Assembly (NCBI RefSeq): GCF_041365695.1
Contig: NZ_JBGFSJ010000003.1
Span: 124,001 to 188,000, forward strand
Source of the DNA: Rhodosalinus sp041365695
Lineage (GTDB): Bacteria; Pseudomonadota; Alphaproteobacteria; Rhodobacterales; Rhodobacteraceae
Reading direction: 5' to 3'
DNA: 64,000 bases
Positions 40,674-50,227 of this stretch are shown here, piece after piece (within the stretch, counting starts at the first letter, position 1; each line of letters opens with the position of its first letter). Below the pieces are notes generated by a model, which was given only the letters and a program-made list of their open reading frames with translations, was not told the origin of the DNA and did no database searches. The translations under genes were made by a program, and so were the position numbers.

Positions 40674-41153
40674 TCAGGGCGCGCCGTCGACCACCGCGTC
40701 GAGCATCGACATGGCGTGATCCACCGACGCGCGGCGCACGTTCTCGCGACCGAGCGGGCCGAACTCCACCGTCTGGATCAGCGTTTTGCGCCCCTCCACG
40801 GCGAGCGCGAAACAGACGCGGCCCTCGGGCTTCGTCTCGGATCCGCCCGGCCCGGCGATGCCGGTGATGGCGATCGCGACATCGGCGTGCGCCCGTGCGA
40901 GCGCGCCTTCGGCCATCTCGCGCGCCACCGCCTCGCTCACCGCGCCCTGGGCCGCGAGCGTCTCGGCCTCCACGCCCAGCATCTCCTGCTTGGCGCGGTT
41001 GGAATAGGTGACGAAGCCCCGTTCGAAGACGTGGGAACTGCCCGGCTGCTCGGTGATGCGCGCCGAAAGCAGGCCCCCCGTGCAGCTTTCCGCCGTCGTG
41101 ACGCGACGGCCCGCATCGCGGTAGCGCATGACGAGGGTCTGCTGCGTGATCAT
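40674..41153 (-). CDS. CinA C-terminal domain protein (NMN amidohydrolase type)
   Basis: The 159-residue protein is only the C-terminal domain of CinA, with TTAESCTGGLLSARIT, TYSNRAKQEMLGV and ITGIAGPGG. Stand-alone domains of this type hydrolyse nicotinamide mononucleotide to recycle pyridine nucleotides (PncC). The start overlaps the pgpA stop by four bases. Last gene of the ispDF-pgpA-cinA operon. Confidence 0.92.
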   Translation of the reverse strand: MITQQTLVMRYRDAGRRVTTAESCTGGLLSARITEQPGSSHVFERGFVTYSNRAKQEMLGVEAETLAAQGAVSEAVAREMAEGALARAHADVAIAITGIAGPGGSETKPEGRVCFALAVEGRKTLIQTVEFGPLGRENVRRASVDHAMSMLDAVVDGAP

Positions 41154-41641
41154 CGCATCATCACTCCATGGGCGAAGGCGGCAAGAAGGACCACGCCGAG
41201 CCCGGCAAGGACGCCTGCGAGGATGTCGTCGAGCATGACGCCCGTCGCGCCGTGGCGCCGGTCCGCCCAGCCGACCGGCCCGGGCTTCAGTATATCGAAG
41301 AAACGGAAAAGGAGGAAGGCGGCGAGCCAGCCCGGCCAGAGCGCCGTCACCGGCAGGCCGAGAAGCGTGGCGCCCGCCGAGACTGGCCAGATTGCGATCC
41401 ATTGGCCCACGACTTCGTCCACGACGAATTCCGAGGGGTCGTCCTCCGGCCGGCCCGAGAGCTCCGCCGCCACCGCGCGCCATCCCAGCGCGGCCACGGC
41501 GACCGTGGCCAGCGCGAGCAGGGCGAAGCCGCCCAGCGCGTGAAGCGCCCAGGCCATGGGCAGGGCCGCGGCAGAGGCCCAGGTGCCCGGGCCCGGGCGC
41601 AGGTGGCCCAGCCCGAAGACGGTGGCGACGAGCCGGTTCAT
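41150..41641 (-). CDS. pgpA: Phosphatidylglycerophosphatase A
   Basis: The 163-residue membrane protein has the PgpA blocks GLGHLRPGPGTWASAA, DPSEFVVDEVVGQW, RFFDILKPGPVGWAD and GVMLDDILAG, with the conserved acidic residues. It removes phosphate from phosphatidylglycerophosphate in the inner membrane. It overlaps both neighbours by four bases. Confidence 0.94.
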   Translation of the reverse strand: MNRLVATVFGLGHLRPGPGTWASAAALPMAWALHALGGFALLALATVAVAALGWRAVAAELSGRPEDDPSEFVVDEVVGQWIAIWPVSAGATLLGLPVTALWPGWLAAFLLFRFFDILKPGPVGWADRRHGATGVMLDDILAGVLAGLGVVLLAAFAHGVMMR

Positions 41642-42759
41642 GGCCGCACCAGGGCGGCCGTCGCGATCGCGGCGATGCCCTCCTCCCGGCCGGTGAAGCC
41701 CAGCCCCTCGCTGGTGGTGGCCTTCACGCTCACGCAGACGGGATCCATCCCCGCGATGCGCGCGAGTTCGGTCTGCATTTCAGTGGCATGCGGCCCGATC
41801 TTCGGGCGCTCGCACACCAGCGTGCAATCGATGTTGGCGATCCGCCAGCCGCGCTTCGCCACGAGATCCGCGGCATGGGCGAGGAAGATGTGGCTCGCCG
41901 CGCCTTTCCATTGCGGGTCCGATGGCGGGAAATGCCGGCCGATGTCGCCCTCGGCCAGCGCGCCGTAAAGCGCGTCGGTGACCGCGTGCATCCCCACATC
42001 CGCATCCGAATGGCCCTCCAACCCCTTGCCATGCGGCACTTTCACGCCGCACAGCATCACGTGGTCGCCGGGGCCGAAACGGTGCACGTCGTAGCCATTC
42101 CCGAGCCGAAGCTGCATTCCCGTCATCTCCCGTTCGGCCCGCGCGAAATCCTCGGGCGCGGTGATCTTCAGGTTGGCCTCCTCGCCCGGGACGATCGCGA
42201 CCTCGAGGCCCGCGGCGCGCGCAACCTCCACATCGTCGGCGGCCGTGCCGTCATGGTGCCGGTGGGCGGCCAGGATCGGAGCGAGGCGGAAGCCCTGCGG
42301 CGTCTGCGCCCGCCAGAGGCCCTCGCGAGATGCGGTTCCCGCGACCCGGCCCGCCGCCCCGCGCCACAGCGCATCGGTCACGGGCAGGGCGGGTGCCGCG
42401 GCGTCCGCGGTCGCAAGGGCCGCGATCACCCGGTCGATCACCGCGGCCGACACGCCGGGGCGCGCGACGTCATGGATCAGCACATGGGTGACATCGCTGC
42501 CGCCGAGCGCCTCGAGCCCCGCCCGGACGGAGGCCGCGCGCGTCGCGCCGCCCTCGACGAGCCGGACGCCCCCGGGGGCGAGCGCCCGGTCCCCGTGATG
42601 GATGACGAGCATGGTTTCGGCGACGCGGGGATGGCGTGCGAACGCGGCGACGGCCCAGTCGACAACGCGCCGCCCGGCGAGCGGGCGCCATTGCTTCGGC
42701 GTCCCCCCGCCCGCGCGCGAACCGCGTCCCGCGGCGACGATGATGGCGGCGATGCGCAT
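41638..42759 (-). CDS. ispDF: Bifunctional IspD/IspF (MEP pathway)
   Basis: The 373-residue fusion joins IspD (AAIIVAAGRGSRAG start, HVLIHDVARP) to IspF (GNGYDVHRFGPGDH, LEGHSDADVGMHAVTDALYGA, FPPSDP). IspD makes CDP-methylerythritol and IspF cyclises the phosphorylated product, so two non-consecutive steps of isoprenoid synthesis share one chain, as in many alphaproteobacteria. The intervening kinase IspE is encoded elsewhere. It is divergent from dusB across 179 bases and overlaps pgpA by four. Confidence 0.96.
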   Translation of the reverse strand: MRIAAIIVAAGRGSRAGGGTPKQWRPLAGRRVVDWAVAAFARHPRVAETMLVIHHGDRALAPGGVRLVEGGATRAASVRAGLEALGGSDVTHVLIHDVARPGVSAAVIDRVIAALATADAAAPALPVTDALWRGAAGRVAGTASREGLWRAQTPQGFRLAPILAAHRHHDGTAADDVEVARAAGLEVAIVPGEEANLKITAPEDFARAEREMTGMQLRLGNGYDVHRFGPGDHVMLCGVKVPHGKGLEGHSDADVGMHAVTDALYGALAEGDIGRHFPPSDPQWKGAASHIFLAHAADLVAKRGWRIANIDCTLVCERPKIGPHATEMQTELARIAGMDPVCVSVKATTSEGLGFTGREEGIAAIATAALVRP

Positions 42760-42938
42760 GGCGTCTCCCGGCTTTGCCTGCCGGTTGTCTAGGCGCTGCT
42801 TCGACGCAAGGCAATGTCCCGGCGTCGAGCGCCCAAGAAATGGGCAGACGGCGGGTGGCACGGGTCAAAAGCGTCGCGGGCAACTTGTCCATCGCCTTGG
42901 CACGGGTTAGCTGGAGGGCGTGCACAAGGATTAGGCAG

Positions 42939-43919
42939 TTGAGCATTACTCTGGCAGGGCGCACCCTCGACCCACCCGTGTTCCTCGCCCCCATGGCGGG
43001 CATCACCGATCGGCCCTATCGCGATCTGGTGGCCTCTTTCGGCGCGGGCCTCGTGGTGAGCGAGATGGTGGGCAGCCAGGAAATGGTGCAGGCGAAACCG
43101 GGGGTGCGCGAGCGTGCGGAACTGGGCTTCGACCGGGCGGGCACCGCCGTGCAGCTTGCCGGGCGCGATCGCCGGTGGATGGCGGACGCCGCGCGGATGG
43201 TGGAAGCCAACGGCGCGCGCCTGATCGACATCAACATGGGGTGTCCCGCCAAGAAGGTGGTGGGCGGGCTGTCGGGCTCTGCGCTTCTGCGAGAGCCCGA
43301 GCGCGCGCTCCGCCTGATCGAGGCGGTTGTCGGCGCGGTATCGGTGCCGGTCACGCTCAAGACCCGTCTGGGCTGGGACGAGCAGTGCCTCAACGCGCCG
43401 GAGATCGCGCGGCGGGCCGAGGCGGCGGGCGTGCAGATGATCACGATCCACGGGCGCACGCGGTGCCAGTTCTACAAGGGACGTGCCGACTGGCGCGCCA
43501 TCGCGCACGTCCGGGCCGCGGTTCGCATCCCGGTGATCGCCAACGGAGACATCACCGGGGCGGAGAGCGCGCGCGCCGCGCTCCGCGCCTCGGGCGCGGA
43601 CGGCGTGATGGTGGGGCGCGGCGCGCAGGGGCGGCCCTGGCTTCTGGCGCAGATCGCCGCGCGCCTGGCTGGGCGGCCGCTGCCGGCGGCCCCCGACGGG
43701 CGGGAGCTTTCCGATCTGGTGGCAAGGCATTACGAGGCAATGCTGAGCTTTTACGGCAACGAGATCGGCGGGCGTGTCGCGCGCAAGCATCTGGGCTGGT
43801 ACATGGACGGCGCCGGAACCGCGCCCGCCCTGCGCCGCGCCGTCCTGACCGGTGCGCCGCGAGAGGTGCTGGCGTATCTGCCCGAGGCGCTCGCCCCGCG
43901 CGAAAGGCGCGCGGCATGA
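42939..43919 (+). CDS. dusB: tRNA-dihydrouridine synthase DusB (NifR3)
   Basis: The 326-residue flavoenzyme has FLAPMAGITDRPYRDL, the catalytic Cys in NMGCPAKKV, and GRTRCQFYKG for the FMN/tRNA site. It reduces uridines in tRNA and is long known as nifR3 because it leads the ntrBC operon in Rhodobacter and rhizobia. The start is a TTG with AAGGA eight bases upstream; no good ATG or GTG fits the conserved start. The stop overlaps ntrB (ATGA). Confidence 0.93.
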   Translation: MSITLAGRTLDPPVFLAPMAGITDRPYRDLVASFGAGLVVSEMVGSQEMVQAKPGVRERAELGFDRAGTAVQLAGRDRRWMADAARMVEANGARLIDINMGCPAKKVVGGLSGSALLREPERALRLIEAVVGAVSVPVTLKTRLGWDEQCLNAPEIARRAEAAGVQMITIHGRTRCQFYKGRADWRAIAHVRAAVRIPVIANGDITGAESARAALRASGADGVMVGRGAQGRPWLLAQIAARLAGRPLPAAPDGRELSDLVARHYEAMLSFYGNEIGGRVARKHLGWYMDGAGTAPALRRAVLTGAPREVLAYLPEALAPRERRAA

Positions 43920-44992
43920 GCCTCGACGGGCCGATCTGGAACTCGCTGCCGGTGCCCGCCGTCCTGATCGACGCGGCGGATCGGATCAGCGCGGCAAATC
44001 CCGCCGCCGAAGGGTTCTTCAACACCTCCGCGAAGTCCCTGTCCGGCCAGCCGGTCTGGGACAGGCTGGCCGTGGACGCCCCGATCGAGGAAAGCTTCCA
44101 GCGGGCGCGCCGCGACAACGCCACGCTTTTCGTCAACGACGTCGACGTCGGCACGGGCGAGCGGCCTCCGCTTCAGTGCAACCTCCAGATCGCGCCGCTG
44201 TCGGGCGCGCCGGGGGCGATGGTCCTGCTGATCGCGCCGCGCGAGCTGGCCGGGCGCATGACCGTCAGCCATTCGGTGAAGTCCGCCGCGAAATCGGCCA
44301 TCGGCATGGCCGAGATGCTCGCCCACGAGATCAAGAACCCGCTGGCCGGGATCGCCGGGGCCGCCCAGCTTCTGTCGATGAACCTCGGCGCGGACGACCT
44401 TGAACTTACGGATCTTATCGTTGCCGAGACACGCCGCGTCGTGAAGCTGCTCGAACAGGTCGAACAGTTCGGAAACGCCACGCCGCCCGATCTCAGGCCG
44501 CTCAACATCCACGACGTGCTCGATCGCGCGCGGCGCTCGGCGCTTCTGGGTTTCGGCGCCCACATGACGATCGTCGAGGATTACGACCCCTCGCTGCCGC
44601 AGGCGCTCGGCGATCCCGACCAGTTGCTTCAGGTGTTTCTCAATCTCCTGAAGAACGCCTCCGAGGCCGCCGGGCGCGAGGGCGGCACGATCCGTCTGCA
44701 CACCTATTTCGAGCACAGTTTCAAGTTGCGCCGGGCCGATGGCGGCGGCCAGGCGCTGCCCCTGCAGATCGAGGTGATCGACGACGGCCCCGGCCTGCCC
44801 GGAGAGCTGGCCGGCGACATCTTCGAGCCCTTCGTCTCGGGCCGCGACAACGGCACGGGGCTGGGCCTCGCCCTCGTCAGCAAGATCGTCTCGGATCACG
44901 GCGGCTGGATCTCGGTCAGCTCCGTGCCCGGACGCACCGTCTTTCGCATATCGCTCGCCCGCGCGCCCCAACCCAGGAAGGAGACCCCCTGA
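43916..44992 (+). CDS. ntrB: Nitrogen sensor histidine kinase NtrB
   Basis: The 358-residue cytosolic kinase has a PAS domain (residues about 8-110), the H-box MLAHEIKNPLAGI with His137, and the ATPase boxes NLLKNASEA, IDDGPGLPG and NGTGLGLAL. It phosphorylates or dephosphorylates NtrC according to PII status. It overlaps dusB by four bases and ntrC by one (TGATG), so levels are coupled. Confidence 0.95.
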   Translation: MSLDGPIWNSLPVPAVLIDAADRISAANPAAEGFFNTSAKSLSGQPVWDRLAVDAPIEESFQRARRDNATLFVNDVDVGTGERPPLQCNLQIAPLSGAPGAMVLLIAPRELAGRMTVSHSVKSAAKSAIGMAEMLAHEIKNPLAGIAGAAQLLSMNLGADDLELTDLIVAETRRVVKLLEQVEQFGNATPPDLRPLNIHDVLDRARRSALLGFGAHMTIVEDYDPSLPQALGDPDQLLQVFLNLLKNASEAAGREGGTIRLHTYFEHSFKLRRADGGGQALPLQIEVIDDGPGLPGELAGDIFEPFVSGRDNGTGLGLALVSKIVSDHGGWISVSSVPGRTVFRISLARAPQPRKETP

Positions 44993-46365
44993 TGGACGGC
45001 ACCGTTCTCGTCGCCGACGACGACCGCACGATCCGCACCGTGCTGACGCAGGCGCTGACGCGCGCGGGATGCAAGGTGCACGCCACCTCCTCGCTGACGA
45101 CGCTCTTGCGCTGGGTGAGCGAGGGGAAGGGCGACGTGGTCATCTCGGACGTGATGATGCCCGACGGGAACGGGCTCGAGATGCTGCCGAAGATCGCCCA
45201 GGATCGCCCGGATCTGCCGGTCATCGTGATCTCGGCGCAGAACACGATCATGACGGCGATCCAGGCCGCGGAGGCGGAAGCCTACGACTACCTGCCGAAG
45301 CCCTTCGACCTGCCGGACCTGATGAAGCGCACCGCCCGCGCGCTCGAGACGCGCCGCCGCGCTCCGTCGGTGCCGGTGGACGACGTGCCCGCCGAGGACG
45401 GCGAGCTGCCGCTGGTCGGGCGCACGCCCGCCATGCAGGCACTCTACCGCCTGGTGGCGCGGGTAATGAACGCCGACATACCGGTCCTCATCACCGGCGA
45501 ATCGGGCACCGGGAAATCGCTGATCGCCCGGGCCATCCACGATTTCTCGGACCGCCGCACGCTGCCCTTCGTCACCGTCGCCGCGGCAGACCTGCGCGAG
45601 CTCGAGGGTCCGGCGCGGGTGCTTGCGCGGGTCAAGGGCGGCACGCTTCTGCTCGACGAGATCGCGGATTTCGAGGACGACGTGCAGGCGCGCATCGTGC
45701 GCATGATGGATGCGCCGGGCGAGCATGTGCCGCGGTTCATGGCCACCTCGCAGGCGGACCTGGCCGCCGCGATGGAGGAGGGCGGGCTGCGCCGGGATCT
45801 CTATTACCGCCTCACCGGGGCCACCCTGCACGTCCCGGCGCTGCGCGAGCGGGTGGAGGACATCGCGCTGCTGGCCGAGCATTTCCTTGCCCGCGCCGAG
45901 CGCGAAGGTGCGCCGCGGCGGCGATTTTCCGAGGACGCGGAAGAGCTTGTCCGCCTCTACAGCTGGCCGGGGAACGTGCGCCAGCTCGAGAACGCGGTCC
46001 GCAGGCTGAGCCTGACCTCGCGCGCCGAGGAGATCTCGCGCGCCGAGGTCGAACAGGTCCTTGGCGATCAGCCGGGCACCGAGCCGGTCCTGCAAGGCCG
46101 GGGGGCCGACGGCGAGAAGCTCTCGGCCTCGGTGGCGCGCCACCTGCGGCGCTATTTCGACCTGCATGGCGCGATGCTGCCGCCGCCCGGCCTTTACCAG
46201 CGCGTCCTGCGCGAGGTGGAGGCGCCGCTCATCGAGATCGCGCTCGACGCCACGGGCGGAAACCAGGCCAAATGCGCCGACCTTCTCGGCATCAATCGCA
46301 ATACGCTTCGCAAGAAGGTCAACGACCTCGAGATTCGCGTGACACGGCGCCGCAAATTGATGTAA
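44992..46365 (+). CDS. ntrC: Nitrogen response regulator NtrC, lacking the sigma-54 contact loop
   Basis: The 457-residue protein has a receiver domain (Asp53), an AAA+ domain with Walker A GESGTGKS (169-176) and Walker B TLLLDEIAD (218-226), and a Fis-type HTH near the end (NQAKCADLLGINRNTLRKKVNDL). The segment between LPFVTV and GGTLLLDE is about 18 residues shorter than in E. coli NtrC and has no GAFTGA. The Rhodobacter capsulatus NtrC likewise lacks this loop and activates sigma-70-type promoters; the same mode is expected here. Confidence 0.96.
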   Translation: MDGTVLVADDDRTIRTVLTQALTRAGCKVHATSSLTTLLRWVSEGKGDVVISDVMMPDGNGLEMLPKIAQDRPDLPVIVISAQNTIMTAIQAAEAEAYDYLPKPFDLPDLMKRTARALETRRRAPSVPVDDVPAEDGELPLVGRTPAMQALYRLVARVMNADIPVLITGESGTGKSLIARAIHDFSDRRTLPFVTVAAADLRELEGPARVLARVKGGTLLLDEIADFEDDVQARIVRMMDAPGEHVPRFMATSQADLAAAMEEGGLRRDLYYRLTGATLHVPALRERVEDIALLAEHFLARAEREGAPRRRFSEDAEELVRLYSWPGNVRQLENAVRRLSLTSRAEEISRAEVEQVLGDQPGTEPVLQGRGADGEKLSASVARHLRRYFDLHGAMLPPPGLYQRVLREVEAPLIEIALDATGGNQAKCADLLGINRNTLRKKVNDLEIRVTRRRKLM

Positions 46366-46428
46366 AAGGGCAACAGACCCGTGGCCCCGGCGCGGCAGCC
46401 CCGCTGTCCGCACCGGCAGGACCACAAA

Positions 46429-48723
46429 ATGTGGCGGTGCGGTGCCCTGTGGCGCCGAGAGCAGGCGAGGACAGTCGTGGCCTTTGGGGCACAGCGCTTG
46501 AGTTGGAGCCGGGTGAACCGGCTGCGCCGTCAGCGGCGGGTGCAGAATGCCGCGACGCTCGGCCTGGTGATCCTGGGCCCCGTGCTCGCGCTGGTCACCT
46601 TCCTCGTTCTGGGGCCGTTCGACCAGGGCGCGGCGTCGCTCGGCCTGCGTCTCGTGCTGCTGGCCGATCTCGTCTACGTCCTCGTCGTGGCCGCGCTGGT
46701 GCTGCAGCGTGTGGTGCAGATGATCGCGGCACGGAGGGCGCAGTCGGCCGGATCGCGGCTGCACCTGCGGCTGACCGGCGTCTTCGCGCTGATGGCGCTC
46801 ATCCCGACGGTCAGCGTGGCCGTCTTCGCCGGCCTCACCGTCAATATCGGCCTCGAGGGATGGTTTTCCGACCGGGTGCGCAGCGTGCTGGGCTCGAGCC
46901 TCGCCGCCGCGCAGGCCTACGAGGAAGAGCACCGCCGCGACCTTGCCGAGGATGCGGGCGCGCTCGCCCGTTATCTCGAATCCGACAATCGCGCCACCTT
47001 CCTCATGAGCGACGGCGACCTGCGCGTTCTGCTCGCCCAGGGGCAGGCGCAGATCCAGCGCGGGCTGCGCGAGGCCTACGTGATCGACGGCGCGGGAGAG
47101 ATCCGCGCCCGGGGCGAACGCTCCTACCTCTTCGATTACGAAGAACCGGCGCGCGCGGCCTTCGACATGGCGGCCGCGGAAGGCGTGGCGATCGTGGAGG
47201 ACTGGGACAACAACGAGTTCCGCGCCCTCGTGCCGCTGACCCGTTTCGCCGACCGCTATCTTTACGTCAGCCGCGAGGTGGACGGGGAGCTTCTGAGCCT
47301 GCTCGACGAGACGCAGGAGACCGTGCGGCTCTACCAGCAGCTCGAAAGCGAACGCGGCCGGGTGCTCTTCGAGTTCGGGCTTCTCTACCTCGGCTTCGCG
47401 GTAATCCTCATCCTGGCGTCGGTCTGGCTGGGGCTCTGGTTCGCCGAGCGGCTGTCGCGGCCGGTGGGCCGGCTTGCGGGGGCGGCGCAGCGTGTGGGCT
47501 CCGGCGATCTGGACGTTCAGGTCCGGGAGGAAGAGGGCGACGACGAGATCGCCATGCTGGGGCGGTATTTCAACCAGATGACCCGGCAGCTCAAGATCCA
47601 GCGCGAGAAGCTGCTCGACAACACGCGCCAGATCGAGCGTCGCCGCCGGTTGTTCGACTCGGTTCTGAGCTCGGTCACCTCGGGCGTCGTCGGCGTGGAC
47701 GCGACGGGCCGCGTGGCCTTCGTCAACCGCTCCGCCGAGCGGCTTCTGGGCTGGGAGGAAAACCGCCGCCTCGTGCCCATTTCCGTCGCGGTGCCGGAAT
47801 TCGGCGAGCTGTTCGAGCGGGTGCGCTCGGGCCGCGCCGAGGTGGCCCAGGAAGAGATCAAGGTCTCGCGCGGGGGCCGGCTGGAGAACCTGCTGGTCCG
47901 CATCGCCCCCCGGCGCCGGGAGGATGGAAGCCTGGAAGGGTTCGTGGTGGCCTTCGACGACGTGACGGATCTCGTGGCGGCGCAGCGTCTCGCCGCCTGG
48001 GGCGACGTGGCGCGCCGCATCGCCCACGAGATCAAGAACCCGCTCACCCCGATCCAGCTCTCGGCAGAGCGCATTCGCCGCAAGTTCCGCAAGGGGTTGT
48101 CGGAGGAGGAGGCCGCGCAGCTCGACGCGATGACCGAGGTGATCGTGCGCCAGACCGACGATCTGAGGCGCATCGTCGACGAGTTCTCGAAATTCGCCCG
48201 GATGCCGGAGCCAGAGCGGCGCAGCGAGGACCTTGTCGCGCTGGTGCGCGACGCCGCGCTGTTGCAGGAGGCCGGTCAGCCGGGCGTGCGCTTCGACATC
48301 GCGCTGCCCGAGACGCCTTTGATCGCCGAGCTGGACGCCACCATGATCGGGCAGGCGCTGACGAACCTGATCAAGAACGCCGGTGAAGCGATTGAAACAC
48401 TGCAGGAAACAGGCGCGCCCGACGGGCACGTTCCGGAAATCCGCGTGTCGCTGGAGGCCAAGGGCGGCTGGGCGACGGTGCGCCTTGCCGACAACGGGGT
48501 GGGGCTGCCGGAGGACCGTGCGCGGCTTTTCGAGCCTTACGTGACCACCCGCGAGAAGGGCACCGGCCTCGGCCTGCCCATCGTGAAGAAGATCATCGAG
48601 GAGCATGGCGGCACCCTCACGCTGGAGGACGCGCCGGCCTTCGACGGCTCGGAGCACCGCGGCGCGATGGCCGTGATCCGCCTGCCGCTGGCCGGGGGCG
48701 CGCGGGCGGCGGCCGCAGAATAA
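46429..48723 (+). CDS. ntrY: Transmembrane nitrogen/redox sensor kinase NtrY
   Basis: The 764-residue kinase has several N-terminal membrane helices, a periplasmic segment, a helix near residue 320 followed by a HAMP domain (LSRPVGRLAGAAQRVGSGDLD), a PAS domain (VLSSVTSGVVGVDATGR), the H-box RRIAHEIKNPLTPIQ and ATPase boxes NLIKNAGEA and ADNGVGLPE. Its partner is NtrX. The ATG at 46429 was preferred because AGGA lies seven bases before it; GTGs at 46381 and 46477 are alternatives. Confidence 0.93.
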   Translation: MWRCGALWRREQARTVVAFGAQRLSWSRVNRLRRQRRVQNAATLGLVILGPVLALVTFLVLGPFDQGAASLGLRLVLLADLVYVLVVAALVLQRVVQMIAARRAQSAGSRLHLRLTGVFALMALIPTVSVAVFAGLTVNIGLEGWFSDRVRSVLGSSLAAAQAYEEEHRRDLAEDAGALARYLESDNRATFLMSDGDLRVLLAQGQAQIQRGLREAYVIDGAGEIRARGERSYLFDYEEPARAAFDMAAAEGVAIVEDWDNNEFRALVPLTRFADRYLYVSREVDGELLSLLDETQETVRLYQQLESERGRVLFEFGLLYLGFAVILILASVWLGLWFAERLSRPVGRLAGAAQRVGSGDLDVQVREEEGDDEIAMLGRYFNQMTRQLKIQREKLLDNTRQIERRRRLFDSVLSSVTSGVVGVDATGRVAFVNRSAERLLGWEENRRLVPISVAVPEFGELFERVRSGRAEVAQEEIKVSRGGRLENLLVRIAPRRREDGSLEGFVVAFDDVTDLVAAQRLAAWGDVARRIAHEIKNPLTPIQLSAERIRRKFRKGLSEEEAAQLDAMTEVIVRQTDDLRRIVDEFSKFARMPEPERRSEDLVALVRDAALLQEAGQPGVRFDIALPETPLIAELDATMIGQALTNLIKNAGEAIETLQETGAPDGHVPEIRVSLEAKGGWATVRLADNGVGLPEDRARLFEPYVTTREKGTGLGLPIVKKIIEEHGGTLTLEDAPAFDGSEHRGAMAVIRLPLAGGARAAAAE

Positions 48724-48739
48724 GAGGAGAGGCAAGGGC

Positions 48740-50188
48740 ATGAGTGACATCCTGATTGTGGACGACGAGCGCGACATTCGCGAACTGATCGCGGACATTC
48801 TGGAGGACGAGGGCTACGCGACCCGGCGGGCGGGCAACTCCGAGGAGGCGATGGCGGCGATCAACGCCGAGCCGCCCGGGCTTCTGATCCTCGACATCTG
48901 GCTGAAGGACAGCCGGATGGACGGGATCGACATCCTGAAAAGCGTGCGGCGCGACAACCCGGACGTGCCGGTGGTCATCATCTCGGGTCACGGCAACATC
49001 GAGATCGCGGTGGCGGCGATCAAGCAGGGCGCCTACGACTTCATCGAGAAGCCGTTCAACATCGACCAGCTCATGGTGGTGATCCGCCGCGCGATGGAAA
49101 CCTCGCGGCTGCGCCGCGAGAACCAGAGCCTGAAGCGCCGCGACGCCCGCGAGACGCAGATGATCGGTGAAAGCCCGGCCTTCCGCGCGCTGCTGGGCCA
49201 GCTCGACAAGGTCACGAAATCCAACGGGCGGGTGATGCTGACCGGCCCCGCGGGTGCAGGCAAGGAGGTGGCCGCACGCTATGTCCACGCCCGGTCGGGC
49301 CGCGCGCAGGCGCCGTTCGTCACGGTGAATTGCGCCTCGATCGCGCCCGAGCGCATGGAAGAGGTGCTTTTCGGCCGCGAGACCACCGACCGCGGGGTGG
49401 AGCCCGGCCTGCTGGAGCAGGCGCATGGCGGCGTTCTATACTTCGACGAGGTGGCGGACATGCCGCTCGGCACCCAGTCGAAGATCCTGCGCGTCATGGT
49501 GGACCAGACCTTCCAGCGCGTGGGGGGCGCCGACAAGGTGCGCGTCGATCTGCGCGTGATCTCCTCCACCAACCGCGACCTCGAGGCCGAGATCGGCGCG
49601 GGCCGCTTCCGGCAGGAACTCTATCACCGCCTCAACGTGGTGCCGATCTCGGTGCCCGCGCTCGAGGACCGGCGCGAGGATATCCCGCTGCTCGCGCGGC
49701 ATTTCGTGGACGAGATCCACCAGGCGCAGGGCCTTCCGCGCCGCGAGCTCACCGACGAGGCGGTGGCGCTCATGCAGACGATGATCTGGCCCGGAAACGT
49801 GCGCCAGCTCAAGAATCTGGTCGAGCGGGTTCTCATCCTCGGCGACGGGTCCGGGCCCATCGCCGCGCACGAACTGCCCCAGGAAGTTGCGCCGGGCACC
49901 GCCGAGGACGGGCGCGTGGTGCTTTCGGGCGCGGTGGCCACGATGCCGCTGCGCGAGGCGCGCGAGGCGTTCGAGCGCGAGTATCTTCTGACCCAGATCA
50001 ATCGCTTCGGTGGCAACATCTCGCGCACGGCGAGCTTCGTCGGGATGGAACGCAGCGCGCTGCACCGCAAGCTGAAATCCCTTGGCGTGGTCACCGGATC
50101 CAAGTCCGGCGCCCGGGTGGCGCATGTGAACGACGAGGACGAGTTGGAGGAGGACGCGCCGAGCGCTGCCGCGAGCAGGGCAGGCTGA
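48740..50188 (+). CDS. ntrX: Response regulator NtrX
   Basis: The 482-residue protein has a receiver domain (Asp52 in LILDIWLKD), a degenerate AAA+ domain (Walker A GPAGAGKE, Walker B GVLYFDEVAD) and a Fis-type HTH (GNISRTASFVGMERSALHRKLKSL). GAFTGA is absent: the loop reads LFGRETTDRGVEPG. Alphaproteobacterial NtrX proteins typically bind DNA without sigma-54 activation and regulate respiration, nitrogen use and cell envelope. It follows ntrY by 16 bases and ends the operon. Confidence 0.95.
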   Translation: MSDILIVDDERDIRELIADILEDEGYATRRAGNSEEAMAAINAEPPGLLILDIWLKDSRMDGIDILKSVRRDNPDVPVVIISGHGNIEIAVAAIKQGAYDFIEKPFNIDQLMVVIRRAMETSRLRRENQSLKRRDARETQMIGESPAFRALLGQLDKVTKSNGRVMLTGPAGAGKEVAARYVHARSGRAQAPFVTVNCASIAPERMEEVLFGRETTDRGVEPGLLEQAHGGVLYFDEVADMPLGTQSKILRVMVDQTFQRVGGADKVRVDLRVISSTNRDLEAEIGAGRFRQELYHRLNVVPISVPALEDRREDIPLLARHFVDEIHQAQGLPRRELTDEAVALMQTMIWPGNVRQLKNLVERVLILGDGSGPIAAHELPQEVAPGTAEDGRVVLSGAVATMPLREAREAFEREYLLTQINRFGGNISRTASFVGMERSALHRKLKSLGVVTGSKSGARVAHVNDEDELEEDAPSAAASRAG

Positions 50189-50227
50189 CGCGCGCGGTCC
50201 CGCCCATGGCCGCCGCCCGGAGCGGGC

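Noticed and set aside
44896..48798. A 1300-codon open frame on the minus strand across ntrB, ntrC and ntrY
   Set aside because: It is antisense to three well-recognised genes; open frames of this length arise in such GC-rich DNA because stop codons are rare in the frame opposite biased codons. The translation is rich in Arg, His and Gly with no domain.
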